Shown piece by piece: positions 45,249 to 58,197 of a DNA stretch of 64,000 nucleotides. Each line of letters starts with the position of its first letter. Position 1 is the first letter of the stretch. This stretch comes from Pochonia chlamydosporia 170 (Eukaryota; Ascomycota; Sordariomycetes; Hypocreales; Clavicipitaceae), in NCBI RefSeq assembly GCF_001653235.2, contig NC_035792.1:2170001-2234000 (forward strand). Reading direction: 5' to 3'. The notes beneath the pieces were generated by a model that was given only the letters and a program-made list of their open reading frames with translations, did not search any database and was not told the origin of the DNA. Both the position numbers and the translations under genes were made by a program.

Positions 45249-47329
45249 TTTGCACACTCAGATCGTATGCAAACACGAATATTATCGTATTTAGAACATT
45301 TGTCGGCGAGAAAGGGAAAGGGCAGCTGCTATGGTGCGCACCAAAAGTTGGGCCGTGTGTGGTTTCAGCAGGTCATGTCCGTGGTCAAGGTGTGAAGTCC
45401 AGTTGGCCTTGGCAAATTCACTTGTATTGACGCCAGTGTTTGGTTGTCTTAGTCATCCATTGATTATACAGGTACCTAGGTAGTAGCGAGGCTGTGTCTC
45501 GTTCCCTCCATGTTATTGAATGAATACCTAGGTACCTACTTAAGTACCTACCTACCTACCTAGGTAGTAGGTACCTAGGTAGGTACCTAGGTAGGTTAGT
45601 AGGCACCCAGGCACCTTGGTTTGTCGCGATTCCGACCAGCCTTTACGTCAGACACCCCGCCGCCAACGGCCGGAAGTGGCACCGGCGATTGACTTGACTT
45701 GACTTGATCAGATTGATGTCTGGTCTTGCCGGCACGAAGAACTGGACTCGACTCTGTGAGGTCAGGACTGGGAATCCCACCTCACTCATGCAGCTTCTAT
45801 CTACAAAATATGTCTCGAGTTGAAACCCTTGTGAAATGTCCGTTGAGTTGGGGCTGATGGACGACAGCGTTGAAGCCAATCATTGATGCCTCAAATGCAA
45901 CCGAAACTTCAGCAATCCGGCACACTTACAAGTCAAGTGCTATAAAACAATGAGAATGACATAATACCCCCGATGCGGTGCGATGCCCCTTGGTCGTAAT
46001 GTTTCCCAAATATGCTCAACAAACCCGCTCATTTGTGTTATGACCCGTTGGTGGACAAACAGCTACAAGCGTCCACTTTCTCTTTCTAGGAGCCGGCTCA
46101 ATCTCCCGTTTGTCAAAGCATCGTGAACGACAAGCACTTTTGGCATGGCAATTCGATATCCCCTTCACAAATACTCAAGGAGGATATCAAAACTCTGCAG
46201 ATCAAGCTAGGGACTGTTACCCAGCCCAAGATGACGGATTGCTACTAACCCGTTCTCATTTGACCAAATCATCCACTGGCCTACCTGAAGGCGCTTGATC
46301 ATATCTACAGGGGCGGCATGATCAATGCTTGGATATTGAAACCTCCCTCGCCCGGTGGCGGCTCTAGCGGGAAAGGAAGCATTCGTGATATTTGGAGCCA
46401 ATGACGCTAAGAGTGCAGTCGTCTGTCCATAACTACATCAAGCAGAGATTTAATTGAGCTTTGGTAAATTTGAAATTAGTCAACAGGTATATTAAGCCTT
46501 CACAGCATACTGCATGCTGGCGCAAGGTTGCGCCTACAATACTGCACTGACTGCATGTGTTTAGAACTAGAAGTAGACTGGAAGTAGCACAGCCGGTCCT
46601 AAGTCGGCGGTCCAGCACCGGACATCATGTTGAAAAGTTTACGGCTCTACTACTCCGTACTCTCTCATACCTAGTAGTTACATCAAATATGTATGGACGA
46701 ACGTCAACAGGTGCAAGCTTGACTTATCCAACTGACCTACCAAAATACCTACCTAGGTTCCTAACAGGTACATGTATTGTCGAGAGCACCTGGCCAGCAC
46801 CAAGTGTCTGGTGTTCGGGGCATCCACAGTACCTAGGTACTTACCAAGGTACCAACGCACCAGTTGACAACTGAAGCAGATTGGACCAGACCAGTCAACA
46901 TGTCGACCAGACCTGACCTAACTTGCAACCCCTGGCTTTGAAGCCACACAACCTCCACTATCCTGTGCATGCGTAACGAACGTCTGGTCAGAATTGAAGC
47001 ATTGCCTCGATGGGCATTCTGGCACGACGAAGCTACTGACCGTTATCAAGCACCCACCCGAGGACAGTACGCTATCTCGGTTAGTCGAGCGTGTATCAGT
47101 AACCGCGTTCGAATTAACGACAAGTCGATGCAAACAATCAACAATTAGCCTCTCAGCCGTCGAGGAGATTTGGCTCTGTTCAAGTATCCCTCGGCGCCAA
47201 GTACCCCGTACGACTCTTGCCCTTCCTCGCGGCCGCCCCAATCTCAACGTTGCCTTTGGCCAACGTTTGCAAAGCTCGCTTCACTGGCAGCGTGCAGGTC
47301 GCAGAGTACCATGCGAATCGACCGCCACG
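45249..47329. promoter_or_regulatory. Divergent intergenic region ECM14 / SYT1, repeat-rich
   Basis: About 2.1 kb between two divergently transcribed genes. It holds the densest palindrome cluster of the window (45473-45593), another copy at 46830, a TACGGAGTA-type word (46651), a GTCAACTGG word (46860-46868), and clustered CCAGAC words near 46885-46915. The SYT1 frame is open back to about 46994 but lacks an ATG before 47330. No gene is supported. Confidence 0.55.
45473..45593 (+). repeat. Cluster of five TACCTAGGTA palindromes
   Basis: Exact copies of the ten-base palindrome start at 45473, 45525, 45557, 45572 and 45584, embedded in CCTA and TAGG runs. The stretch from 45541 to 45595 is almost wholly built of these units and could fold on itself on either strand. 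It lies about 225 bases upstream of the ECM14 start codon. Confidence 0.88.
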
Positions 47330-50300
47330 ATGCCTTTCCTTCGCCGGCGAGGTAATATGGCCAGTGAGACGGATATTCGACGTCATGCAACCTTCAACGC
47401 GACTCGGCCATCCGAAGATGACGAAGATGACGACGACGATGAACATGCTCCCTCTACCTCATCACCATCGCAACCTACAATCTCTGGAGACTCTTACCCC
47501 TTAGCTCTACAGGAGACTAACCAATCCGAGCCACCGGGGAACATCCCAGAGCCATCCGTATCCGAGACTCATCAGCGCAATAATAAGTTCCGCCGATTCT
47601 CCATATTGCGATATCGAAATGCATCTGATTCTCAGTTGTCTCTAAGAGCAAAGCAGCAGGCAGAAGCCCCGCCTCCTGTTCCACGGCGTATGTACTGTGC
47701 TCGTCGCATTCTTCATTCAACCCATCGCCGCCAGGGCCTCTAACATATATATGTCTTTAGCACCCGCCATCATCACCACTGCCCCGACGAACGATGTCGG
47801 GGGCCCGAAAAAAGTGGCATCCCGTATGAGTTTAGCGGCCAAGTTTCGCCGCTCCAACGATATTGCCAGAGACTACAAACATGATTCTTCTATGGACAAG
47901 GCGGCGGACGTTGCCAACAACAGAACCCAACTTTCCGATGAAAGGGACAATGCTCCCATCCTAATGTCGACTGACTCAGCATTCCGTCGTCCATCAACTC
48001 AAGCGACAGCGGCATCAAATGGCACCTCGCTGAGTGCATCAAATAATCGGCAATCCGAATCCTCCAGGTCTGATGCAAGCTCGGCCGATGCAGTTTCTCA
48101 TCCAAGTCCGCTCACAACCCCGAAAAAATCCCACATCAGTACACCATTCTTCAGGCTTCGCAGAAACAAGAAGCCTCCAGAGCCACTATTCCCCCTAGCT
48201 CACCTCCAACAAAAACAAGCCATCAAAAATGGTAATGTTTCATCGACGTCCCTCAGCCTTGGGACTATTCCTCGGCCAGCATCCTCTCAGAGTGCAACTA
48301 CACCACGAGCAGTCAACGACGGTGGTGAGGAGAGCCAAATATCACAAAGCTCTGCCGCTTCCGCATTATTCGTCCGCGGGGGAGGAGAGCGCTCCGGCCA
48401 ATCGTCTCCTACACGAGCAAACTTGCTCAGAGGCCGATCGTCTACCATGAGCTCAGTTGGTAGAGATTCCACTGATGATCATCTGTTGCCACCGACCACC
48501 CGTACATCCACATCGACTGGTCGTAAGAGTTTTGGTGACTTGTTTGGGCTTGGCCGGATCAGGCAAAATTCCGAGCTCAGTCGTCAAGGAACATTGACGC
48601 CTGCCACTCCAGGGTCAATAGCTTCCAAAAGTAATTCACTGCAGTTACCAAGAGACTCGGTTGTTCTGCCGGAACGGCAAGGTAATGAGTCTCCCGCAAA
48701 GTATCTGGCCCGTCTTGAGGGTGTAGTGAGTCGAGGAGTAATTGCGTCGGCCTTGTCGAAAGGGACCAGTGCATTTTCCTCTGCCGTGCTCAGAAGCTAC
48801 ATGCGCAGCTTTAGTTTTTTCGGAGACCCAATGGACATGGCAATCAGAAAACTACTTATGGAAGCAGAGCTACCCAAAGAAACTCAACAAATAGATCGCT
48901 GCTTGCAGGCATTTGCTAATCGATATCATGAATGCAATCCTGGCATCTACTCATCTCCAGATCAAGCCTACTTTATAGCGTTTTCTCTTCTTATCCTTCA
49001 TACCGACGTATTCAATAAGAACAATAAACACAAAATGCAAAAGTCGGACTATTTGAAGAACACTAGGGGAGAGGGCATATTTGATGATATTCTTGGATGC
49101 TTCTACGACAATATTTCATACACGCCCTTCATTCATGTTGAAGACGATGTGGACTTGGCGAGCGAACGCATGCAAACGAATAAATCCAAGAAAAAGTTAC
49201 TCCTTTCCGGCAATGGCACCGATCCCGCGAAACGTGCTGCCAAAGAACCTATCGATCCTTATACACTCATCTTAGACGGCAATTTGGATGCGCTGCGACC
49301 AAATTTGAAAGAAGCCATGCATTTAGATGACCACTACAATTACCTAGGAACTGCGACTTGCTTCAACCTTAAAGATTTGCAGAACACGTTTTTCAAGACT
49401 GGAGTCCTCCAGATTGTATCCCCCAGATCTCGGCCGGATGCCTTCATGTCAGAAAGGACTGCTATAAACCCCAATGACGCTCATCCCGGAATAGTGGATA
49501 TCAAAGTCACCAAAGTCGGGTTGCTATGGCGAAAGGATGCGAAGAAAAGGAAGGCAAGGTCGCCGTGGCAGGAATGGGGTGCGATCTTGACCGGAGCCCA
49601 ATTGTATTTTTTCCGGAATACGAGCTGGGTAAAGAGTCTTATCCATCAGTACGAGCTTCATCTCAAGAGTGGGCATGATGGTATACCGATTATATTCAAG
49701 CCCCCACTAGAAGAGTTCAAGCCGGATGCACTCATGTCCACCCATGCTGCGGTTGCGCTCATCGACTCTACATACAAAAAGCACAAAAATGCGTTTGTGT
49801 ATGTTCGACAAGGTGGCCTGGACGAGGTACTGTTGGCAGATACCGAGGACGAACGCAATGACTGGCTTGCCAAGCTCAACTATGCCGCTGCGTTCAGAAC
49901 ATCGGGCATCCGGATGCGTGGCGTGGTCGGCGGCAACTATGATGGCCAAGGCCGTCGTGGTATGCGTCGCTTAGACAGCGCTGAGGGGACGCAACTAGTC
50001 CAAACTCCCACGGGTGTAGTTTCAATTGCTCGGGGGCATATTGACTACAAGATGGCGGAAGATATACAAACGGCACGCCGAGATGGCATGCAACAGAAAA
50101 TTTTCGAGGCCGACAAGAAGGTGGAAGAATGTCAGAAGCAATTGGAAGAGCAGTTGAGAAACGCAAGACATCTGCAGATCTTAGCCCCAATCCAGCCGCG
50201 AACCAGAGAACAGCTCTTGCTGGCTGCAGCACGTATGTCCGCACAACTGAAATGGACTCGAATGGAAATTTGGCGCGAGAAATGCCACCGCGACATCCTT

Positions 50301-51611
50301 TCTCAAGACCTTGCAGATGACGAGACCATATTATTGCCTAATACTCACCAGTCAGATTCGCAGACCACTTCGTCCACTCCTCAACCCGTGGTGACTCGAT
50401 TAGAGTCGAGGTCTAGGCGTCAACACGTCGTTGAAAGAAGTCCTCAGTCGCCGACAGATGTCTCGTCATCACAAAGCCCAAGCACAAGTTGTGTTACCAA
50501 AGATGCCGACTCGCCGACGAAGCCTAGCACCCCTCAAACGCCACCGCAAACTACCATTAAAGAAGTCACTCGTTCGACGTCTGACACTCAAAGCATAAGG
50601 AAGGGATCTATATCCAGCATTGCCACAATGGCTGGACAACCGTCTACTCCTGCCGCTCAAGTCAAAGCTTGTCAGGATAAAGACGTTGCAGTTTCTTCAA
50701 GAACGCCGGATAGTGGTCAAGACGATGTAGATGCTGACGAGCGGGATTTCTTGAAGCAAGCAGGGCTGTGGGAAGCGAAATCGAGGCGAACTTCTTTAGA
50801 AAAGGCATCGATGTCCACAGTAGCTGAAGGCACGGAGTATTCAGTCCCCACAGACCGAGACAGGATGGAAAGAAGCAAGATCAGGCGAAGTCTGCAGCGG
50901 ACTCTTAGGGAGAGTGCCGGGCATCTCTCACATCATCGCAGCAAGAGGGGTAGAGACGCCGGACAACCAGGTGCTGGTTCCATGGAGGACGGGACACGAG
51001 AGACAACGCTATCCCGCGGCACTGGTAGCTTTGTGGTTCACGGTAAAAAGGCTTCGGTAATAAACTTGGGCACGGAGCTGCAAACCTTATCACAGGAGGA
51101 AAAGATTTTGTCGCGGAAGCAACATCAGTCCGTGCAACCTGAACCGACGCCTCAGCCGTTTTGTCCTCCTGCTGGTGGAGACGACGCCGAAGACGATTTC
51201 CACTCGGCGCTCGAAACTCCCTCTGAATCAAACGGCACGAACAGCAGGAGGGGCTCGGTAGCCAGCACAAGCACTGCAACGGCTCGTAGTTTCAGGGAGC
51301 TTCACAGGAAATATTCGTCCGCACAAGCCGCCAGGAGCGTTTCAGGCGGGAAACTCACCATCCCACTGGATGGTGAGAGCGACGCTTCGCTCGGTGTCTC
51401 TGATAGTGGAAAACTACCACAATCAGCACAAAGGGCACAACAAGAAGCCGGCTCCTTGGGGACGAATATGAAAGCAGCTGACAATTTGCCCTTGGATAAA
51501 AGACTTGAGGGAGACGTCAGTGATAGCGATGAGTCGGGATGTTACGGCGAAGATACTCTTCTTGAGCCTGAGACCCTAGCAACTCAACCGATGCAAGTAG
51601 TACGAGCCTAA
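47330..51611 (+). CDS. SYT1: Arf guanine-nucleotide exchange factor, Sec7 plus PH (SYT1-like)
   Basis: Two exons (47330-47687 and 47761-51611, intron 73 nt) give 1402 residues. A disordered Ser/Thr/Pro head of over 400 residues precedes a Sec7 domain (about 430-590). In it, FSFFGDPMDMAIRKLL and LPKETQQIDRCLQAFA carry the catalytic glutamate finger, and FSLLILHTDVFNKNNK is typical of the family. A PH domain follows (about 695-830; KVGLLWRKDAKKRKARS, ILTGAQLYFFRNTSW). After it is a coiled coil (about 895-960) and a second disordered tail. This order matches fungal Syt1, an exchange factor that activates Arf-type GTPases, in yeast at the trans-Golgi through Arl1 recruitment. The start is the first ATG that gives an uninterrupted head (MPFLRRRGNMASETDIR). 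Confidence 0.9.
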
Positions 51612-52283
51612 TCGGCATTGTTCGGTTCGATTAGAAGAGAACATGATTAGGATCGATTCGTATATGAGTGTTTATTTTAGCGTTGGGATATTATAGCAAA
51701 CACACCAATTAACGACGTGGTGAGGAAGAATTCGGGTGTAATAAACGGTTGACGGCGCAGCGATTCCAATTCAAACTTTCACATGTCCATATCTAGGCAT
51801 TTTCGTGGTTCAGTCCAGGCGGCTGCACTGCAAATAGTGGCTTGCAAAATCTATCAATCCAGATGTTACAGAGAGACCTCACATGCTTCACACTTCAAGT
51901 ACATATTTGTCACATTGCTCTGGCTCCTTTGTAGATTGCACCGGCTGATCTCCAAAAGGCCGCACTCCCAAACCACGAGCACACAGATGCACGTAGGGAG
52001 AACTCCCGACTAAGATAATATGGCGTGTTCATTTTATGCAGGACTGTGACACTGGCGGAATTTGGGTTTCTATTCGCCTGAGAGGCAGTGATGGGAGTGC
52101 ATGTTTCGAAACATTTGACAAACAGCATATCCATTGCGCCAAATGTCGAAGGATGCAACTGAGTTTTGCGCAATGTGAGTCATTGCCAAAACTGATGTCT
52201 TCTCCATACCAAAGTCTCTTTGTGTTTGTTCCACCCCAAATCCCGCATGCCAACACAATTAGTTTTTCCATGCCTGCCTCGCC
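51612..52283. other. Convergent gap SYT1 / SRP72
   Basis: About 670 bases between converging 3' ends; likely untranslated sequence of both genes. I see no gene or repeat. Confidence 0.55.
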
Positions 52284-54304
52284 CTATTTCTTGCTCTTCT
52301 TCTTCTTCTTTGATGCGTTTGACGCCGCAGCCTTCTCTACTTTAACACCGCCACCTCCTACCAAGCCCAGAGTTTCCTCCTCCTTTACCATGCCCCCTTG
52401 TGTGGACTCGGCGGCCTTCTTCCGTCCCTTCTTGCCTTTTGGCCGATAGGATGACCTATCTCGTAACGGGAGCCATCGTTCAGGATCAGGCATTTGGCCC
52501 TCGACGAAGCTCTTCGGCAACCTCGTCCTCCTTCGTTTTTGATTTGCACGCTCACCACTGAGCTCGGTGGGAGGCTGCCTCTTTCTACCGACAGATGTGG
52601 CATCCGCAACTGAGGCTACGCCGGATTCCAGTAAGCTGTGCACGTCAACGCCGCTGACAAGGCTGTCCACAGACGGAAGCTTAGCGATGTGTTCTTCAAC
52701 TACGGCAGTGTCAGCAGCTGCCAGAGCAGCAACCAACCCAGCAGATATGATAGGCGACAATTGATTTTCATTGACAAGCTTTGTAAAGGAAGCAGCTGCC
52801 AGATCCAGCTCGTTGGCGTTGGATGAGGACGCAAGCGCAATGCCAGCCTCTTTCAGGAGCGAAGCGACCTGGGTGGTGGAACGATTGCGCCAAAACTCTG
52901 CAGCTTTCACAAGCTCATACTTGGCTGATGTCTCCCGCTTCTGGATACGCTTAAGGGATACCGCTAGTGCCACCAATCCAGGGCTGAATCGAACTCGTTG
53001 AGACTGCTCATCTCCAGCGTCTTCTAGGCGAGAGAAAAAGGATCCCAGGGTGTGGAGGGCAGCTCCAATGTTCTTTCTTTGCACATGAAGCTGCACTAAG
53101 GTCAGGATCAGTCCTGTGTCATTGGGCCTTGCCTTGTACAGGCTAGTCAGAGACGGCAGGATGTCCTTTTCTGACAAACCTTGCGTCTCAGCGGCTACTC
53201 CAATAACGGACAAGCTGTTCACGGCAGGATTAAAAGATGGCATCTGGGCCTGTCCCATAAGCTTCTTCACTCTCTCTTTGACACCATTGACCTTGTGTGC
53301 ATGTAAATCAACGACAGAAGCATTCCGGCGGAGAATACCAGACTGAAAGTGGAAGAGGTTTGGCGTGCCATTTCTTGACACCCAAGCCGCAAACTGACGC
53401 TGGACCAAAAATGGATTATGCGGCTTCTTTTCCAAGGCCCAGTGGTTGTTTTGGGTGACTAAATGGAAATCAGGGTCAGTGCCTCTATTTGGTAGAAGCA
53501 CAACAAGTCAGCAAATCAAGCCAGTCTCATGAGCTCTAGTGCTCCTCGCTCAAGTACCACTCACGTTGTAATGTCCATAGTATGAAGCATCTCCTTAGCA
53601 CGATTAATATCTCCCACCTTGGCCAAAACAAATGCCTGTTGGGCCAAGATAGGCTTGCGCTCCTCTTCCTTGTCCTCTTCCGTCAGCTCATCAGAGGCAT
53701 CACACAGAGTCAGGGCACGATGCAAAAGCTTGGAGGCCATATTAAACGACCCTTTAGCAATACTGGCACATGCAGCATTGTAACAAAGTTCAAAGGTCTC
53801 TGGGGCCTTTTCTGGCTCTGGAGCGCAGGACAAAGACACGCCTTTCCACTCGGCCTGGGCTTGAGTGGCTTGAATATTGATGCCGAGATCATTGCCCTCC
53901 TCATCTAAATCCGAGGCAAGCAGACGATTATAAATAGACTCTGCCTCGTCGAACCTCTCGGCGCGGTATGCTACTTGAGCTGCAACATGACTGAGGCTTC
54001 GTTTTTGGATACCAGCAGAAGAAAGGATATTCGTGGCTTCGTCCAATTTTCCAAGTTTGTATAGAGCATATGCCTTCTCAAGGACACAAATCGCCTCCAG
54101 CTTGATTCCACCTTCAGAGATTGCTCGAGATGCCTCGGCGAAGCGATCCAATTTGAGTAAGGCGATAACCCTCGTATGCTGGGCTAGCTCGTCGGTTTTG
54201 TTGGCCCTGAGCGCCGCATTTGCGGCTTTGAGAACCTCGTCGTGGTCATCCAATGTGGCTCCACGCAATAAAACGCTGAGAGCAGTGGCGGAGTCTTGAG
54301 GCAT
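52284..54304 (-). CDS. SRP72: Signal recognition particle subunit SRP72
   Basis: Two exons (54304-53565 and 53484-52284, intron 80 nt) give 646 residues. The N-terminal two thirds are helical TPR-like repeats (for example ALYKLGKLDEATNIL and AERFDEAESIYNRLLA). Near the C-terminus the conserved SRP72 RNA-binding signature appears as PDPERWLPLRDRSSYRPKGKKG, and the protein finishes in a lysine-rich tail. SRP72 binds 7SL RNA together with SRP68 and supports translation arrest and targeting of secretory proteins to the ER. Length fits the family. The ATG at 54304 is the first of the frame and is followed by PQDSATALSVLLRGA, a typical beginning. Confidence 0.92.
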
Positions 54305-55019
54305 GATTGCTATGATTGCCAGCGCATCTCCCCAGCTAAATCTTTTGACAAATTTTGGAGGCGCAGGAGGCGGTTTGTCGTCTCGCTATCGCGTGTGCCG
54401 TTTTCTCGGGAGGTGCAGCCTTGCTCGTGTTCGATGTCTGCAAAGACGTTGCCGTCGACAGTCGAGGCGTCGAACGAGGTTAACTTGGTGGAATTATATT
54501 GCTCCGACACCAGTGTGAAGGTGTTGACGATTTTAGTCTGGTTGATTTGAATTTTGATGCTGCCGCGGGGCTTTGGGTGTTGAGTTGGGTCAAGTGGGGT
54601 CTTGTCAAGTTGGGTGGACTGTCTGGTGGTCAGATAATACTTGACAGCTAACCGGCTACCTACCTAGGTACCTACTACCTACTACCTAGGTATGTACTTA
54701 GGTAGGTGGATAGGATAGGAACGGGTAATTAAATGGAGGTGATTGATTATCAGACTGCACCCAATAATATCCGCGTACCTCGGGCAGGCACTCAATTCTT
54801 GATCCAACGACGAACTACAAACCCAAGGTCCATGGATGTACAGTGCTTATTATAATCTACCTATAGCTATAGATACCTTTCTACCTAGGTAAGTAGGTAT
54901 GTGTCTACCTGGGGTAGGTTTGCATGGGACCGCACCTCATCTTCATCCACAAGACAACCCATGCTTAGTAGGAACCCCATTGCAAGATAGCGGCCGTCAT
55001 GATGATTGTTCGACCAATT
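54305..55019. promoter_or_regulatory. Promoter region of SRP72, with palindrome clusters
   Basis: About 715 bases between two reverse-strand genes. It contains three TACCTAGGTA palindromes (54661, 54683, 54882) in CCTA/TAGG runs. No gene is supported. Confidence 0.5.
54657..54706 (+). repeat. Palindromic CCTA/TAGG cluster
   Basis: Two exact TACCTAGGTA copies (54661, 54683) joined by CTACTACCTA-type units. It lies about 350 bases upstream of the SRP72 start codon, with one more copy at 54882. Confidence 0.8.
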
Positions 55020-55983
55020 TCAAGAAACTGATCGCCGGCACAGGATGCTCCGAAACAAGCCTGTCCCTACCATTTTTGTTCGTCTTTCTGCTCTCGAGTC
55101 TAATCTGGGTAGATACCGGGTTTGTGGATATGTCGTATATCCGCTGTAGTTGACGCCACTCTTTTTGCTCCTGTGACCGTCTTTTATTTCGCCAAGTTTT
55201 GTACTTCCGGATGATAACGTAGTTCTGGATTCCGGACGCCCATGGTGTTCTAGGCTGTCCCTTTCGTCATATCTTCCTAATAGTTGACTAGATGAATGCT
55301 TCCGCTTCGTTGCGGCTCGTTGGCCATGCTTTGCTCCGCTACTTAGACGGCGGCGTCCGCCGGAAGAGGACGATCTACTACACGTGTCCATCCTGGTAGA
55401 TAGTGTGGTCATTGTTGACAAGGCTCGCGTCCTCGAATCGCTAGACAGGTTGACGAGCGACTCCAGATTTAAACTTCTTGGTTGGCGATTGACAACAACT
55501 CTCCCGGCCATGGATAGTGTGCTTTTTATCTTGGCCATTATCCGCCGAATGCTTCTTTTCGCTCGCCCTGTTAAGTTACCAGTTAGTCTTCAAACAATAA
55601 GTCGTTCTTTGTTGAGCATCTCGGTCAGTGACGCTACGTGGGGTATACCATCGCCAGATTCGAATGAAGTGCCACTGTGTCTAAGTCGAGACTGGTAGAA
55701 GGCCTGGATATTGTCCCTGTCCGCCCGAAGCTGTCTACGCAGAACCGAGCCAGGCTTCGTGGCCAGTCTTTTACCCCCGTTCGAGCTCAATCTCTTTACC
55801 ATGGCCAAGCATTCAGAGTATAGCTCTATCAGCTCCTTGACGAGTTTACCGAACTTCGTCATGTCTGCGCTTCGTTCCAGGTTACAGGCGTCAGAAAGGA
55901 AGGGGCTGAAGATGAGCTGAGGGGCAAGAACAAATCAAATCAGTGCCGCACTAGAAGTTCGAATCAAAATAGCTGGAAGTCAT
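55020..55983 (-). CDS. Uncharacterised protein with Ser/Arg-rich tail
   Basis: Proposed exons 55983-55952, 55905-55649 and 55567-55020 join in frame to 278 residues. I do not recognise the family. The first 100 residues look helical (LSDACNLERSADMTKFGKLV, KELIELYSECLAMVKRLS, QLRADRDNIQAFYQSRL). The rest is rich in Ser, Arg, Lys and Thr (DTCSRSSSSGGRRRLSSG) and probably disordered. Both introns (46 and 81 nt) have GT-AG ends; the second has a CTAAC branch site close to its acceptor. The second junction is the weaker point. If the frame instead runs through or uses a later donor, the protein would end near residue 120 and the Ser/Arg-rich part would not belong to it. A start at the ATG at 55862 is also possible. 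Related sequence style is seen in fungal proteins of unknown role. Confidence 0.55.
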
Positions 55984-56567
55984 CGAGAGACTTATATTCG
56001 CCTCTTGCCATTTTGTGCCACTGGTCAGTTATGCCACTTACGAATCGCGGGCTGGGGACGAGTGTTTCGGTGACGTCTGGTGCATTCCCTTGCAATGTTT
56101 CTGGACATGCAGGGTAGGTACCAGCCAAGCATGGCCCCGCGTGAGTAAGGTCAACTGGTACATACTACTACCTAAAGTACTAGGTAGGTACCTATGCGTC
56201 GAACCACATGCAACATTGAAGCTTCTGCACCGCACTCCACTTCTGCACTCCTGCACCCAGTGCCCAGTGCCCAGTGCCCAGTGCCACCAGTTGACCTTCC
56301 CCCACCTGGAGCGACCAATGCCTCCAGTCGTCAATACCCAAGGAATATTTCGTATACAGTATGCAGCATATTGGTCCTCTATGAGCGCCTCAAGCATTGG
56401 GGACCGACTTTTTTGCGGAATTGTTCGCGTTCCATTTCCACTGCTATTGCCGTCCTTGACGATTGGCTGCCCTTGAACATCACCATTACTCCATTGCATC
56501 TTCAGAGAATTCATTAATAGGTCAGTTAGTATCGCTATTGATACTAATCCCGCGTCGCTCTTGAAAG
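55984..56567. promoter_or_regulatory. Divergent intergenic region, unknown gene / NCBP3 gene
   Basis: 584 bases with both promoters. It contains a GTCAACTGG word (about 56150), a CCTA/TAGG run (56161-56192), an AACATTGAA word (56212) and a CCAGTGC tandem repeat (56256-56286) close to a second GTCAACTGG word (56287-56296). Confidence 0.5.
56256..56286 (+). repeat. Short tandem repeat, (CCAGTGC)n
   Basis: The heptamer CCAGTGC occurs four times in a row, about 280 bases before the NCBP3-family start codon. No function is apparent. Confidence 0.85.
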
Positions 56568-57880
56568 ATGGATTTCGACATTGAAATGGGCGACGCCACC
56601 CTGGGCACGCATGAAGTTCCGATAGAAGAATTGCCACCTGCCGACGATATTTTGGTACTAAACACTCTATGCCGGGTTTATTCTAATTCAAGGACCTCTG
56701 TCCCTGGACTAACTTGAACTGTTCGCAGGGCATCGACCAGCCAGACGAGCCCGGAGAAGTTGTGGAAGATGAATCTATCAAAGTCGGGGCAGGAAGCCAA
56801 GCTGACATCGAATCCAAAACTCTGATTCCGAACAAAATTCATATTCGCGGCGTCGATACTTTGCACACGGACGACATAAAGGCATACATAAAGAACCATT
56901 TTGGCCCAGTAGATAAGGTGGAATGGATTGACGACACCTCCGCAAATCTAGTGTTTGGCAACGAGCTCATAGCCCGGGATGCTATAGCTGCGTTGAGCGT
57001 CATCGAGGTAGCCGACCCAACCGCCTTGGCACCAGAAGAAACCCTCCCTGCGAAACCGGTCGATGGAAAGCCAGAAATTTCACTACATATTCGAGTTGCT
57101 CTTGGCAGCGACAAGAAGCAAGCTGGGGCTGCGTCACGGAGTCGATACTACCTCTTACACCCAGAGCACGATCCCGAAGAACGCCGACGCAGATATAAAG
57201 AAAATCGACCAAAATATAGAGATAGAGGAGACGTCTATGGCAGAAATGGTGGACGACATAGACGTGACTCGGACGATGATGTAGAGACATTTGAGGCTAG
57301 CATGTATGACGATGCTCCCTCTTCGAACCATTCTCGTCGTGACCTAGCCCCGGAAGGCTATTCAGGATCATACTCCGAAGAGAACCGTGGAAAGGAGCTT
57401 TTCGCGAACAGGGTTTCAAGGCGTGATCGGTCCGCTTCACCTCGACGCGACCACGATGGGGATGCCCGAATGGACGAGTTGGATAAATCTTCGTACAGAA
57501 ATCGGACACAGGCGAGGTCCATCAGGAGCCGAATGGCCGCCGACAATAGTAGCAAAGAGCTATTCCCAAGCAAGGCGACTGGAAGAAGTGGCCAGCTTGA
57601 CCGCCTTGAAGATTCCATTGGCTCAGCCCGACTAGAAGATGACGATCTACCAAAGGTCGTCGAGGTGCCTGGGCCGCAACGCAATGGTGCCATCAACATC
57701 CGAGGTCTAGCAAACTCAAGCGAAGCTAACGGGGGTACCGAGTTCTCAATTAAAGGAGCTGCTGCAGCGAATGCTAGGGAATTATTCCCGGATAAGTTGG
57801 GCGCCAGTAATGCTGGCAAAGAGTTGGTAGACCCCGCCCGTTCTAAGCGAAGGCAAAAGGCGCAGGATCTCTTTCTCTGA
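56568..57880 (+). CDS. NCBP3-family RNA-binding protein (DUF2414)
   Basis: Two exons (56568-56654 and 56729-57880, intron 74 nt) give 412 residues. After an acidic head (MDFDIEMGDATLG) comes an RRM-like domain (about residues 60-145) with IHIRGVDTLHTDDIKAYIKN and VEWIDDTSANLVFGN. This matches the domain of nuclear cap-binding protein subunit 3 and its fungal DUF2414 relatives. SRSRYYLLHPEHDPEERRRR follows, then an Arg/Asp/Ser-rich tail in which the motif GKELFANR/SKELFPSK/ARELFPDK recurs three times. Animal NCBP3 associates with the cap-binding complex and the exon junction complex in mRNA export; the same role in fungi is inference. The start is the first ATG in frame, and the first exon ends in phase with the second. 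Confidence 0.82.
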
Positions 57881-58197
57881 GTTTGAGGTGGTTGAATAGG
57901 TTGGAGCAAACGACAGAAACGAAACTCGGTAGGCCCTGTCATTCAGGTGACCAGAAACCATACGCTCGAGGACGATGACGGAAATCAAGGCAAGCGACGA
58001 ACAGATTTGTTGCACTAGTTCGCCTTGATGCAGTTTTGATGCATTGGCAGATGTTGACTCTTATATATTGTTGTTTGCATAAAGCAGCGTCGCCCCCTTG
58101 ACATCACGACGTGCCGTAAGAAGCCAGCACAAGGGGTTTGACCAAAAATAATACATTACTTCTTATGAAACCTATTTCAATTGCTAGTGGTTCCACG
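57881..58197. other. Convergent gap NCBP3 gene / OXNAD1-like gene
   Basis: 317 bases between converging 3' ends. No feature was seen. Confidence 0.6.
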
